Source of the DNA: Aquificota bacterium
Lineage (GTDB): Bacteria; Aquificota; Aquificia; Aquificales; QOAS01
DNA length: 32,232 nucleotides
Reading direction: 5' to 3'
Assembly (NCBI GenBank): GCA_013153315.1
Contig: JAADES010000027.1
Location: 1-32,232, forward strand
In this document: positions 20,175 through 28,869 of the stretch, piece by piece
How the letters are laid out: every line of letters begins with the position of its first letter
Position numbering within the stretch: the stretch's first letter is position 1
Notes under the pieces: generated by a model
Seen by the model: the letters and a program-made list of their open reading frames with translations, nothing else
Told to the model about the DNA's origin: nothing
Database searches by the model: none
Translations under genes and position numbers: made by a program

Positions 20175-20975
20175 TTATTTTTCCTCCTTACAGGTCTTTA
20201 AACGGAGTTGTTCGCACAGTTCGGACAGGTAATTAATCACAAAGGTTCTAACATCTTCGAGGTCAAATCCGTATTGGTCCCGTAAACGTTCGAGGAATTT
20301 TATAACCTTGTCCTTCTTTCGGGAAGCATCTTTATAAATTGCCGTTTGGCTTTTATTTCCCCACAAACACTTGTAAACTTCTTTCCCGTCCTTAAGAAGG
20401 AAATAACAAAAATATTTGAAATCCTCGGGAGGGACTTCTTTATGAAATATCTCCTTTAGGTGGATTATCTCTAAAGCTTCAATTTCCTTTTCCGGGAAGA
20501 TGGTTAAAATTTCTCCCTCCTTTAGACGCTGGGCAAATTCTTCCCCTTCGGGGGATTGTTGGATTTCTATATCTTCCACCACTAAAGTTTTTGTTTCTTT
20601 CCTCCAAAGGTCTATTAAAAAGTTCCTAACAAGGGTGTATAAATATCGCTTGCACTCAACCAGTTTGGTGATTAAAACTTCCAACCCGCGGCGGGTATTG
20701 GGAGAAACCAACTTTAGGATTAGTTCCGAAATTAAATCGTCCAAACATTGGGTGTAGTCAAGCCTTTTTTTGGAACAAATAGCCTCAACTAAATCGGATA
20801 CTTGAGAAAGATTTTGTTTTGCTTTTAAAGAAGTCGCCGCTTTAGCAGAAACAATTCTTATAACCCGTTTTAGTTGCGTTTGTAACATTAACCAGCTGTG
20901 GTTATCTAAAGTTTTATTTCTAATAAGTTCTGCAATAAGTTCACAAATATCTTTGTGGGAAGGCTCACCCATCAT
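20175..20975 (-). CDS. ECF-like sigma factor (CalpS-like)
   Basis: 266 aa; region 2-like LVECKRYLYTLVRNFLIDLWRKETK; region 4-like segment ALEIIHLKEIFHKEVPPEDFKYFCYFLLKDGKEVYKCLWGNKSQTAIYKDASRKKDKVIKFLERL; start overlaps the upstream gene. Confidence 0.65.
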   Translation of the reverse strand: MMGEPSHKDICELIAELIRNKTLDNHSWLMLQTQLKRVIRIVSAKAATSLKAKQNLSQVSDLVEAICSKKRLDYTQCLDDLISELILKLVSPNTRRGLEVLITKLVECKRYLYTLVRNFLIDLWRKETKTLVVEDIEIQQSPEGEEFAQRLKEGEILTIFPEKEIEALEIIHLKEIFHKEVPPEDFKYFCYFLLKDGKEVYKCLWGNKSQTAIYKDASRKKDKVIKFLERLRDQYGFDLEDVRTFVINYLSELCEQLRLKTCKEEK

Positions 20976-21495
20976 TCTCTCCCGTATTAAATTTTTTTAA
21001 TTCAAAAGCAACAACTTGCTTAAGCCGTGGGTCGCAGGCTTCTTCGGGGCAAAAACCGCAAAATTCTGAGCACTCTAATAGTATCTCCTTGGCAAAACGA
21101 AATAAATAACACACCTGCCGCCCGTCCCTTAATTTAAAAACTTTAGAAGGTCGGGGAGAAATCCACCGACAGTTGGAATTGTTATTAAAGTTGCACTTTG
21201 AAAGGTCTATTTCTAAGCTTTCCTGAGTATGGAGATTTAAATCTATATCGGTTTGGCAATAGAAATTTTCCTCCGAAGTAGAAAGAAAAACAATAAAAAC
21301 CTCATTGGGTTCTTCCCTGTGAACAACCTTAAAAGGTCTTCTCTCTTTGAAATGCCAACCGAGGGGAGAGAAAGCTCTTTTTAAAAAATCCTTACAACGG
21401 TTTTCGAAAAAATATCCAAACCTGCAGGGTTTTATCCAATTTTTATTCTCACTTTGGAGATTTTCAAAAAGTTTTTCAAACTCGGGGTGTAACAT
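20965..21495 (-). CDS. Cys-rich protein of unknown function, first gene of the CalpL-like cassette
   Basis: 176 aa; ORF overlaps the downstream sigma-like gene by 11 nt; C-terminal CSEFCGFCPEEAC cluster. Confidence 0.7.
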   Translation of the reverse strand: MLHPEFEKLFENLQSENKNWIKPCRFGYFFENRCKDFLKRAFSPLGWHFKERRPFKVVHREEPNEVFIVFLSTSEENFYCQTDIDLNLHTQESLEIDLSKCNFNNNSNCRWISPRPSKVFKLRDGRQVCYLFRFAKEILLECSEFCGFCPEEACDPRLKQVVAFELKKFNTGENDG

Positions 21496-21503
21496 AAAAA
21501 TAA

Positions 21504-21523
21504 TTTTCCCGAATTAGGGAAAA
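21504..21523. promoter_or_regulatory. Inverted repeat TTTTCCC-N6-GGGAAAA just upstream of the cassette
   Basis: Perfect 7-bp arms at 21504-21510 and 21517-21523, 8 bp upstream of the first ATG of the minus-strand cassette; possible operator or leader hairpin. Confidence 0.4.
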
Positions 21524-21592
21524 ATTTAGACCTCTTTGCAATTTATAAAAACAATCTTTAAACCTAATAAAGTTTGTTTAAAGGAGGAAATA

Positions 21593-22384
21593 ATGCCCGC
21601 AAAGGTTTATGTAATAACATCGGGAAAAGGTGGTGTCGGAAAATCTACCACCACCGCAAATATAGCGACCGCCCTGGCAAAGTTGGGAAAAAAAGTCCTG
21701 GCCATAGACGCAGATATCGGTCTTAGGAACTTGGACATGCTATTAGGTTTAGAAAACAGAATTGTTTACGACATTTTAGACGTTGTGGAAGGGCGGGTTC
21801 CACCCGATAAGGCCTTTGTAAAAGACAAACACGGCCTGCCTCTATATCTGCTGCCAGCCAACCAAACCAAAAACAAAGATGCAATAACCGAAGAGCAAAT
21901 GGTGGCTCTGGTAAAAACACTAAAAGAAAACTACGATTTTGACTACATACTAATCGACTCTCCCGCGGGTATCGAGCAGGGTTTTAAAAACGCCGCCGCT
22001 CCCGCCGATGCGGCCTTAATTGTGGTAAACCCCGAAGTTTCATCGGTTCGCGATGCCGACCGCGTGGTAGGTCTGCTGGAAAATATGGGCAAAAATGAAA
22101 TGTATCTGGTAATCAACCGAATTAACTGGAAAAAAGTAAAAAAAGGCGAAATGATGTCGGTTGAAGATATAGAAGAGATTATTAAACTGCCCGTAATAGG
22201 CGTTATCCCCGACGAAGAAAAAATGGTTGATTTCACCAACAAAGGGGAACCTATCGTTTTGCACGAAAAATACGACGCAGCCAAAGCTTTTATGGACATA
22301 GCCCGCCGTTTAACAGGGGAAAATGTCCCTCTAAAGTTCTACGGCATGAAAAAAGGATTGTTAGGTTTTCTGTTCGGCGATTAA
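21593..22384 (+). CDS. minD: Septum site-determining protein MinD
   Basis: ORF 21536-22384, start Met at 21593 after AAAGGAGG; VITSGKGGVGKSTTTANIATALA deviant Walker A, C-terminal MKKGLLGFLFGD membrane-targeting helix. Confidence 0.96.
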   Translation: MPAKVYVITSGKGGVGKSTTTANIATALAKLGKKVLAIDADIGLRNLDMLLGLENRIVYDILDVVEGRVPPDKAFVKDKHGLPLYLLPANQTKNKDAITEEQMVALVKTLKENYDFDYILIDSPAGIEQGFKNAAAPADAALIVVNPEVSSVRDADRVVGLLENMGKNEMYLVINRINWKKVKKGEMMSVEDIEEIIKLPVIGVIPDEEKMVDFTNKGEPIVLHEKYDAAKAFMDIARRLTGENVPLKFYGMKKGLLGFLFGD

Positions 22385-22441
22385 TCGAAAACCCTCGATA
22401 GAGGCCTTACGGTTATTCGGCATAAAAAGGAGGTTTGTATT

Positions 22442-22696
22442 ATGGGAATATTGGATTTTCTCTTCGGAAAACGCTCTTCCAGTGCAAAGGAAGCCAAAAA
22501 AAGGCTTATGATGGTTCTCGAATACGAACGGAAAAAACTTCCCCCCAACTTTGCCGAACTATTGAAGAAAGACCTTATAGAAGTTTTTTCCAAATATCCC
22601 CAATTTGATGTATCCAACATAGAGGTGGAAATAAAGAAAAATCCCCAACACAATACGGAGGAACTTTGGATAGCTATACCTTTTAAGGAAAATTAA
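22442..22696 (+). CDS. minE: Cell division topological specificity factor MinE
   Basis: 84 aa; MGILDFLFGKRSSSAKEAKKRLMMVLEYER, preceded by AAAGGAGG, directly after minD. Confidence 0.93.
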   Translation: MGILDFLFGKRSSSAKEAKKRLMMVLEYERKKLPPNFAELLKKDLIEVFSKYPQFDVSNIEVEIKKNPQHNTEELWIAIPFKEN

Positions 22697-22699
22697 ACC

Positions 22700-23053
22700 T
22701 TAATCGTCGCTTTCCATTTCAAGGCTTTTTAAATACAACTCCTGACCCCCTATTATTTCGGTATTTAGTGAACCGCAATTGGGACACTTCCGCGAAAGTT
22801 TTTCCCCCATGGTGGAAGTTTTTCCGCAATCTCTGCATTGGATTTTTAAATCTTCCATTTCAATAACCAGCTCGGCCTCTTCGCAAATTGTTTTTTCCTT
22901 GAAGGTATCGAAGGCCAGCTGAAGCAGGTCAGGCTCTATACCCGATAACCTACCTACACCAACAACAACCTTAGTCACTTTTTTTGCGCCATATTGGCGG
23001 GCATAATCCTCTATAAGGTTCATAAGGGAGGAAACTATAGAAAACTCGTGCAT
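22700..23053 (-). CDS. hypA: Hydrogenase maturation nickel metallochaperone
   Basis: 117 aa; MHEFSIVSSLMNLIED, two CxxC motifs (CRDCGK, CPNCGS). Confidence 0.95.
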   Translation of the reverse strand: MHEFSIVSSLMNLIEDYARQYGAKKVTKVVVGVGRLSGIEPDLLQLAFDTFKEKTICEEAELVIEMEDLKIQCRDCGKTSTMGEKLSRKCPNCGSLNTEIIGGQELYLKSLEMESDD

Positions 23054-23090
23054 GCAAGCTTATCTTACGGCACTAATCTTTTAAAAGGTT

Positions 23091-24212
23091 TTAAGCGGCA
23101 TTTTCCATTAATTTTTTAAACTCTTTAAAAATGTAATAACTGTCGTGGGGGCCGGGAGAAGCTTCGGGATGGTATTGAACGCTCAATATAGGCAGTTTAG
23201 AATGCCTCATACCCTCTAAAGTGTTATCCAAAAGATTTATATGGGTTATTTCCATTTCTTTGGGAAGTGTATTTTCGTCAACCGCAAAGTTGTGGTTTTG
23301 GGCGGTTATTTCCACGTGGCCGGTTAGAAGGTTTTTAACCGGGTGGTTTCCACCGTGATGACCAAATTTCAGCTTGTAGGTTTTAGCGCCCAAGGCCAAG
23401 CCTATTATTTGGTGGCCTAAGCAAATTCCCATAACCGGCTTTTTTCCAAAGAAGTGCTTTGCCAGCTCTATACCGTAAACCACATTTTCGGGGTCTCCCG
23501 GCCCGTTGGACAAGAATATTCCGTCGGGATTGAGTTTTTCTATTTCTTCGAAGGGCAGATTGGGAGGCAAGACCGCTACCCTGCAGCCTTCGGAAACAAA
23601 ACGCCGCAATATGTTGTATTTAACGCCAAAATCAACCACGGCCACCAGCGGGCGGTCGTTAAGTTTTTTTCTATAGCCTTTATATAAATCCCAGTCTGCG
23701 ATATCCCAATAGTAAATATCGCGGGTGGCAACTTTGGAAACCAAATCCTGTTTTGATATATCGGGAATATTTCGGGCTTTTGCCACAACGCTTTTAGGGT
23801 CTAAATCCTCGGTTGAAATAACTCCCCTTATAACCCCTCTCTCTCGAATTTTCTTAACCAAGGCACGGGTATCTATTCCCCAAATTCCAACCACTCCGTA
23901 TTCTCTTAGGTAGCTATTTAAGTCTTTTTTTGCCCTCCAGTTGGAGACTATAGGCGAAAGCTCTTTGATTACAAAACCGTTAACTTGCACTTTGTCGCTC
24001 TCGATATCTTCATCGTTTACCCCGTAGTTGCCTATTTGGGTGTAGGTCATCGTTACTATTTGACCTTTGTAGGAAGGGTCGGTAAGTATTTCTTGGTAAC
24101 CTGTCATGGAGGTATTAAAAACCACTTCCCCCCCGGTCTCTCCTTCCGCCCCTAAGGAGTAGCCTATAAAAACCGTTCCATCTTCCAATCCGAGGATAGC
24201 CTTTTTAAACAT
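23091..24212 (-). CDS. carA: Carbamoyl-phosphate synthase small subunit
   Basis: 373 aa; VVFNTSMTGYQEILTDPSYKGQIV, SNGPGDPE, MGICLGHQI, VQYHPEASPGPHDS. Confidence 0.98.
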   Translation of the reverse strand: MFKKAILGLEDGTVFIGYSLGAEGETGGEVVFNTSMTGYQEILTDPSYKGQIVTMTYTQIGNYGVNDEDIESDKVQVNGFVIKELSPIVSNWRAKKDLNSYLREYGVVGIWGIDTRALVKKIRERGVIRGVISTEDLDPKSVVAKARNIPDISKQDLVSKVATRDIYYWDIADWDLYKGYRKKLNDRPLVAVVDFGVKYNILRRFVSEGCRVAVLPPNLPFEEIEKLNPDGIFLSNGPGDPENVVYGIELAKHFFGKKPVMGICLGHQIIGLALGAKTYKLKFGHHGGNHPVKNLLTGHVEITAQNHNFAVDENTLPKEMEITHINLLDNTLEGMRHSKLPILSVQYHPEASPGPHDSYYIFKEFKKLMENAA

Positions 24213-24243
24213 CCTAAAAAGGGTTTATTCTATTTTTCCTTTT

Positions 24244-25014
24244 ATGTCCGACCAAAGCTTGAAAGCTATCTTAAAACTTCTAAAGGAGTTAGGTTTTGAT
24301 GAGTTTTACCTACCCAAGGAAATTGATAATGTCCCACCGTTGGAAATTAACAAAACTGTTCCAAAAGAAGAAAGACCTAATAATCAACCTTCTACGGGAC
24401 AAGAAACAGAAGCCCAAAAAGGGGAAGAGAATAAAAACTTACCCGATAAGGTAGTTCTATTAGACAAACTCTACGAGGAAAATAAAAATTGTTGCCGTTG
24501 TGAGTTGTGTAAAAATCGAACCAAAATAGTGTTTTACGATGGCGACCCCCATTCCAAGGTTATGTTTGTAGGGGAAGCCCCCGGGGAGGACGAAGATAAA
24601 CAAGGAAAACCTTTTGTTGGGCGGGCGGGACAATACCTAAATAGGGTTTTGGAAAAACTTAACTGGGATAGGTCAAAAATTTACATAACAAATGTGTGTA
24701 AATGCCGTCCGCCCGGAAATAGAAAGCCAAAACCGTTGGAAATGCAAACCTGCATGTCGGTTTTCTTAAAAAAGGAACTTCAAATAGTCAAACCTAAGGT
24801 AGTCTGCTGTTTAGGGGCTACCGCAGCCGAAGCTTTTTTAGGTAAACAGGTTAGGATAACCAAAGAGAGAGGAAAATTTATGCCAAATCCTCTCTTTATG
24901 GAAAGTAAGCTCTTTTTGACCTACCACCCGGCTTATGTTTTAAGAAACCCATCGGCAGGAAAAATTTTCGAGGAAGACCTTAAAAGGCTAAAGGAATTTG
25001 TGGAAAACCTTTAA
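24244..25014 (+). CDS. Type-4 (Fe-S) uracil-DNA glycosylase
   Basis: 256 aa; CRCELCKNRTKIVFYDGDPHSKVMFVGEAPGEDEDKQGKPFVGRAGQYLNRVL, NVCKCRPPGNRKP, YHPAYVLRNPS. Confidence 0.93.
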   Translation: MSDQSLKAILKLLKELGFDEFYLPKEIDNVPPLEINKTVPKEERPNNQPSTGQETEAQKGEENKNLPDKVVLLDKLYEENKNCCRCELCKNRTKIVFYDGDPHSKVMFVGEAPGEDEDKQGKPFVGRAGQYLNRVLEKLNWDRSKIYITNVCKCRPPGNRKPKPLEMQTCMSVFLKKELQIVKPKVVCCLGATAAEAFLGKQVRITKERGKFMPNPLFMESKLFLTYHPAYVLRNPSAGKIFEEDLKRLKEFVENL

Positions 25015-25017
25015 AGG

Positions 25018-25569
25018 TTATTCATAACCTTTTTCCTTCATAACCTCGGCGAGGTATTTTCTATAGATAAAGTTCCAATCGTCGCTTCCTATTAAAATGT
25101 TCCTCTTTAAGGCTTCTTCTTCGGCTCGTTTCATAGCCTCGTTTTCTATGGCCTTTTGCTCGGCAACAGCCTCGCGGATTATCTTCGCCATTTTCTTTCT
25201 TATGTTGTAAGGTTCGTCGTATATTTCTATTTCGTCGTCTTCCATTATCCAATCCATTATTCGGCGGGCTATTTGATTTGCCCTTTCGAAGGGATTTAAA
25301 TGGATATTCCTTTCTTCGGCCAACTTCCTTTTTATTAAAGCCACCGCACGGACACTATCGAGACCCGTTTCGTCCAGCAGATGGAGGTTGTCCTTTAGAA
25401 TTTTCTTTGCATCCTCTATAAGTTGCTTTTCCTCCTTTTGGGCTTCCTCAAATATTTGTTTGACCTTGAAAACAAAAGTATCTTTATCAACTTCCACAAC
25501 TTGGGTTTCAACCAGCTCTTGCACCAAACGGTTTATTGTTTTTTCTAAAATTTTGGGGTGTAGTCTCAT
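25018..25569 (-). CDS. DUF507 family protein
   Basis: 183 aa; two repeats of a MRLHPKILEKTINRLVQELVET / LDSVRAVALIKRKLAEERNIHLNPFERANQIARRIMD-type helical unit. Confidence 0.75.
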   Translation of the reverse strand: MRLHPKILEKTINRLVQELVETQVVEVDKDTFVFKVKQIFEEAQKEEKQLIEDAKKILKDNLHLLDETGLDSVRAVALIKRKLAEERNIHLNPFERANQIARRIMDWIMEDDEIEIYDEPYNIRKKMAKIIREAVAEQKAIENEAMKRAEEEALKRNILIGSDDWNFIYRKYLAEVMKEKGYE

Positions 25570-25593
25570 TATTTTCTCCCGCGAAGAGAGGGT

Positions 25594-25986
25594 TTATTTT
25601 TTTATAACCAAAGCGAGTAGAGTTTCTAAAATTTCCCTTTCTTTTTCTATAGCTTCCATCTCTTCACGGGTTTTTGCCGCCGCCAGCTTTTTAACAACCT
25701 CTTCATATTTTTTCTTAATTTCGCCGGGGTCTATTTCACCGATGGGGGTAGCCTCTTCGGCCAAAATAGTGACCTTTTTGGGGGTTATATCTACAAAACC
25801 TTCGGTTACAAAATAACCCTCTTCCTTTTTGCCGTCAAAATAGACCAACCCCGGTTTTAGGGCCGACATTAGATACATGTGATTTTCCAAAACACCAACC
25901 TCTCCCTCTTCGGTGGGTATGTTAACCAGTTCAACTTCTCGAGCAAAGGCGTAACCTTTAGGGGTTACAATTTCAACCTTTATCAT
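25594..25986 (-). CDS. atpC: F0F1 ATP synthase epsilon subunit
   Basis: 130 aa; VEIVTPKGYAFAREVELVNIPTEEGEVGVLENHMYLMSALKPG. Confidence 0.95.
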   Translation of the reverse strand: MIKVEIVTPKGYAFAREVELVNIPTEEGEVGVLENHMYLMSALKPGLVYFDGKKEEGYFVTEGFVDITPKKVTILAEEATPIGEIDPGEIKKKYEEVVKKLAAAKTREEMEAIEKEREILETLLALVIKK

Positions 25987-26069
25987 AAAAGTTAGGATTA
26001 TAAGACCAACCTTTTTGGTGAAAGCTAAACAAATAAAGCGCCTTTAGAAGGAGGTTAAATTAATTCCCG

Positions 26070-27092
26070 ATGTCGGAAGAAAAAAATAATAATTCCCAGC
26101 AGGTGGAGCTTACCCCCGTTGAAAAAGGAGCCATTATTTTAGCCCTTACCGACCCCGATATTGCCGCCGAAGTTGTCAGCGAACTAACCCCCAACGAGCT
26201 AAGAAATCTTATTTTAGCCTTCGATAAACTCCGCACAGTTAGCAAAGAAGTTATAGATGCCGTAATTCAGGAATTTATACAGTCTTACGAAACTCTATTA
26301 CATACTCCCTCCCTTGACCCCGAAGAATTTATTAAGCGGATAATAGATAAGGTTCCGCCCAACATAAGGGAGGTTTTGGAAAATCTATTAAATCAGCCGG
26401 CCATAAAAATAAAGCTTCAGCAGTTGGAAATGTTGCCGCCCAAGCAGTTGGCCAATTTGTTAAAAAAGGAACACCCTCAAATTATCGCTGTTATTCTTAG
26501 CTTGCTTAGTCCATCCACGGCTGCAAAGGTTTTAAAACACTTTCCCGAACCTTTAAAGTTGGAAGTTGTTAAGCGTATGGCCCTATTGGAAAGCATTCCC
26601 GCCCAGCAAATCCAAGAGATAGCGGAAAACTTCTTACAAGAAATAAAAGAGTTTGTCGGGGAAGAAATTAGAATTGACGGAACAAAACAGGCGGCAAACC
26701 TACTAACTTCCTTAGACCGCTCCACTGCGGAGGAAATTATAGAAAAGTTGGAAGAGGAAGACCCCGATTTGGCCGACAAAATCCGCGAGAAAATGTTTAC
26801 TTTTGAAGATTTGGCCAAACTCTCGGACAAAGATATAGTTGAAATTCTCAAGGCGGTAGACAAACATACCTTAACCTTGGCTTTAAAAGATGCACCCAAG
26901 GAGATTGTAGACAAGTTTTTACGCAATATGTCCAAAAGGGCCGCCCAAATATTGTTGGACGATATGGAAGCCCTCGGAAAGGTTCGAATGTCGGATATAA
27001 TCCGTGCAAGGCGGCAACTTGTTAATATCGTTAAACGTCTCGTGGAACAAGGTTTAATAAGTCTCCATGAGGAGGAAGAGGAAGAAATTTAA
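26070..27092 (+). CDS. fliG: Flagellar motor switch protein FliG
   Basis: 340 aa; KEHPQIIAVILSLLSPSTAAKVLKHFPE, MFTFEDLAKLSDKDIVEILKAVDKHTLTLALKDA, C-terminal EEEEEI. Confidence 0.97.
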   Translation: MSEEKNNNSQQVELTPVEKGAIILALTDPDIAAEVVSELTPNELRNLILAFDKLRTVSKEVIDAVIQEFIQSYETLLHTPSLDPEEFIKRIIDKVPPNIREVLENLLNQPAIKIKLQQLEMLPPKQLANLLKKEHPQIIAVILSLLSPSTAAKVLKHFPEPLKLEVVKRMALLESIPAQQIQEIAENFLQEIKEFVGEEIRIDGTKQAANLLTSLDRSTAEEIIEKLEEEDPDLADKIREKMFTFEDLAKLSDKDIVEILKAVDKHTLTLALKDAPKEIVDKFLRNMSKRAAQILLDDMEALGKVRMSDIIRARRQLVNIVKRLVEQGLISLHEEEEEEI

Positions 27093-27097
27093 ACCCT

Positions 27098-28354
27098 TTA
27101 AAGTTTTACCTTTACTATTTGCCCTTCTTTGGCATCGGTGGTGTTTTCCACCGTCAGGTAATTTTCGGTAAGGATTTGGGAATTTTTTAATACCAACCCC
27201 CTAACGGTTTTGCCTCTCATTTTTTCCCTAAAAAGTTTTCTTTTTTCTTTATCCAGCTCCTTTAAAAGGTTTACCCTTTCTTTAATTACCTTGGGTGGAA
27301 CTTTGGGTTTTAATTGGGAGGCTTTGGTAAAGGGGCGGTCGGAATAAGGAAAGATATGCATGTAGGCTAAAGGTAGCTTTTTTATAAATTCCAATGTTTC
27401 GGAGAAATCCTTTTCAGTTTCGGTAGGAAAGCCCGCGATAACGTCGGTGCCGATGGCGGTAATCGGACGGCGGGAAACTATTTCGTTAACTATACGGGCA
27501 TATTGCTCGGTTGTGTAGTTTCTTTTCATAAGTTGCAAAATCCTGTCGCTACCGCTTTGAAGAGAAAGGTGGAAGTGGGGGGCTATTTTGGGGCTGCTGG
27601 TAATTAAATCCAAAAGGTTTTTATCAATTTCTGCCACCGACATGGAGGAAAGGCGGTAGTATTCCACGCCATCTATTTTTATTAACTCTTCCAAAAGTTT
27701 AAGCAAATTTGTGCCGTCCTTTAAGTCCCAACCGTATTGGGAAAGTTGGGTTCCCGTTAGGACTATTTCTTTATAACCTTGGTCGGCCAACCTCTTAACG
27801 GCCTCCACCACCTTTGGAAGGGGAACACTTCTAACTTTCCCACGGGCGTAGGGTATTACACAAAAGGTGCAGAAGCTGTTACAACCTTCTTGAACCTTCA
27901 AAAAGGGTCGGGTATGTTCAAAGGACACTACGAGGTCGAAATTTTTAACTTCCCCTTGGCGGAAAATTTCACCTACAAAAACCTTTCCGGGATTTTTTCT
28001 TTCAAGGTATTCCTCCACCAGTTTAAGAATTTCCCTTTTGTGGGTATTTCCTACAACTAAATCCACTTCGGGTAGTGAAGCCAATTCTTGGGGAGAAACC
28101 TGGGCGTAACAACCCGTGGCCACTACTACAGCCTCGGGGTTTATTCTTTTCGCTTTGTAAATGTATTTTCTACTATCTCTGTCGGCACCCTTGGTTACAG
28201 TGCAGGTGTTGATTATGTAAATATCGGCCCTTTCGGGGAATTCTACCTCTTTATAACCCTTCAAAAGGAATTTCGTCCGTATAAAGTCCGTATCAAATTG
28301 GTTCATTCGGCAGCCTAATGTTACTGTTGCAAACTTTAGGTTTTTTTGCTCCAC
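27098..28354 (-). CDS. mtaB: tRNA t6A37 methylthiotransferase MtaB-like radical SAM protein
   Basis: 418 aa; TLGCRMNQFDTD, NTCTVT, radical SAM CNSFCTFCVIPYARG, MiaB-family TRAM-like tail. Confidence 0.88.
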   Translation of the reverse strand: MEQKNLKFATVTLGCRMNQFDTDFIRTKFLLKGYKEVEFPERADIYIINTCTVTKGADRDSRKYIYKAKRINPEAVVVATGCYAQVSPQELASLPEVDLVVGNTHKREILKLVEEYLERKNPGKVFVGEIFRQGEVKNFDLVVSFEHTRPFLKVQEGCNSFCTFCVIPYARGKVRSVPLPKVVEAVKRLADQGYKEIVLTGTQLSQYGWDLKDGTNLLKLLEELIKIDGVEYYRLSSMSVAEIDKNLLDLITSSPKIAPHFHLSLQSGSDRILQLMKRNYTTEQYARIVNEIVSRRPITAIGTDVIAGFPTETEKDFSETLEFIKKLPLAYMHIFPYSDRPFTKASQLKPKVPPKVIKERVNLLKELDKEKRKLFREKMRGKTVRGLVLKNSQILTENYLTVENTTDAKEGQIVKVKL

Positions 28355-28407
28355 AAGGTTTGGTATATAATCGCTTGTCCTTTGATTGAAAATAGTTGTT
28401 ATTAGGT

Positions 28408-28426
28408 TTTTCCTTTAAAAGGAAAA
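28408..28426. other. Short inverted repeat between acpS and mtaB
   Basis: TTTTCCTTT-A-AAAGGAAAA perfect palindrome; possible weak hairpin in the leader of mtaB. Confidence 0.3.
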
Positions 28427-28480
28427 GTTAATAGCTCCAAACCCTAAATAAGGTTAAGGCAATATTATTCCAACTCCTGT

Positions 28481-28858
28481 TTAAGTTTTTCTTTTTTCCA
28501 CTATTTGGGCTACGGCAACCGAAAATTTCCTTTCGTGGGCAATTGAAATTATTATCTCCTTCGAATGGAGTTTCAACAGTTTTTTTTCTTCCCCCAAAAG
28601 GTTAACTTGGGCAGGATAACCCTTTTTTCCCAAAACTTCTATTTGTTTAAATTTCAGAACCTTTCCAAAAGTTTGAAAGAAAGCTTTTATAACCGCCTCT
28701 TTTGCCGCCCATCTGGCTGCCAGACAGGGAATAAAATCCTTGTAGGAACGGCAATATTCTATTTCCCTTTCGGTGTAAATCTTTTTTAAAAACCTTTCCC
28801 CAAAGCGGTTTATACCTTCTTCTATCCTTTTGTTTTCGACTATATCTATCCCTAACAT
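28481..28858 (-). CDS. acpS: Holo-[acyl-carrier-protein] synthase
   Basis: 125 aa; MLGIDIVENKRIEEGINRFGERFLKKIYTEREIEYC, LAARWAAKEAVIKAF, ISIAHERKFSVAVA. Confidence 0.95.
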   Translation of the reverse strand: MLGIDIVENKRIEEGINRFGERFLKKIYTEREIEYCRSYKDFIPCLAARWAAKEAVIKAFFQTFGKVLKFKQIEVLGKKGYPAQVNLLGEEKKLLKLHSKEIIISIAHERKFSVAVAQIVEKRKT

Positions 28859-28869
28859 GGAAAATGTAG

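Noticed and set aside
25388-25816. 142-aa plus-strand ORF
   Set aside because: Antisense across DUF507 and atpC; Ser/Phe-rich reverse-frame translation with no recognisable motif.
26477-26935. 152-aa minus-strand ORF
   Set aside because: Entirely antisense to fliG; Ser-rich reverse-frame artefact.
28408-28426. Palindrome TTTTCCTTTAAAAGGAAAA as an intrinsic terminator
   Set aside because: AT-rich weak stem with almost no loop and no clear following U-tract on either strand; kept only as a low-confidence inverted repeat.
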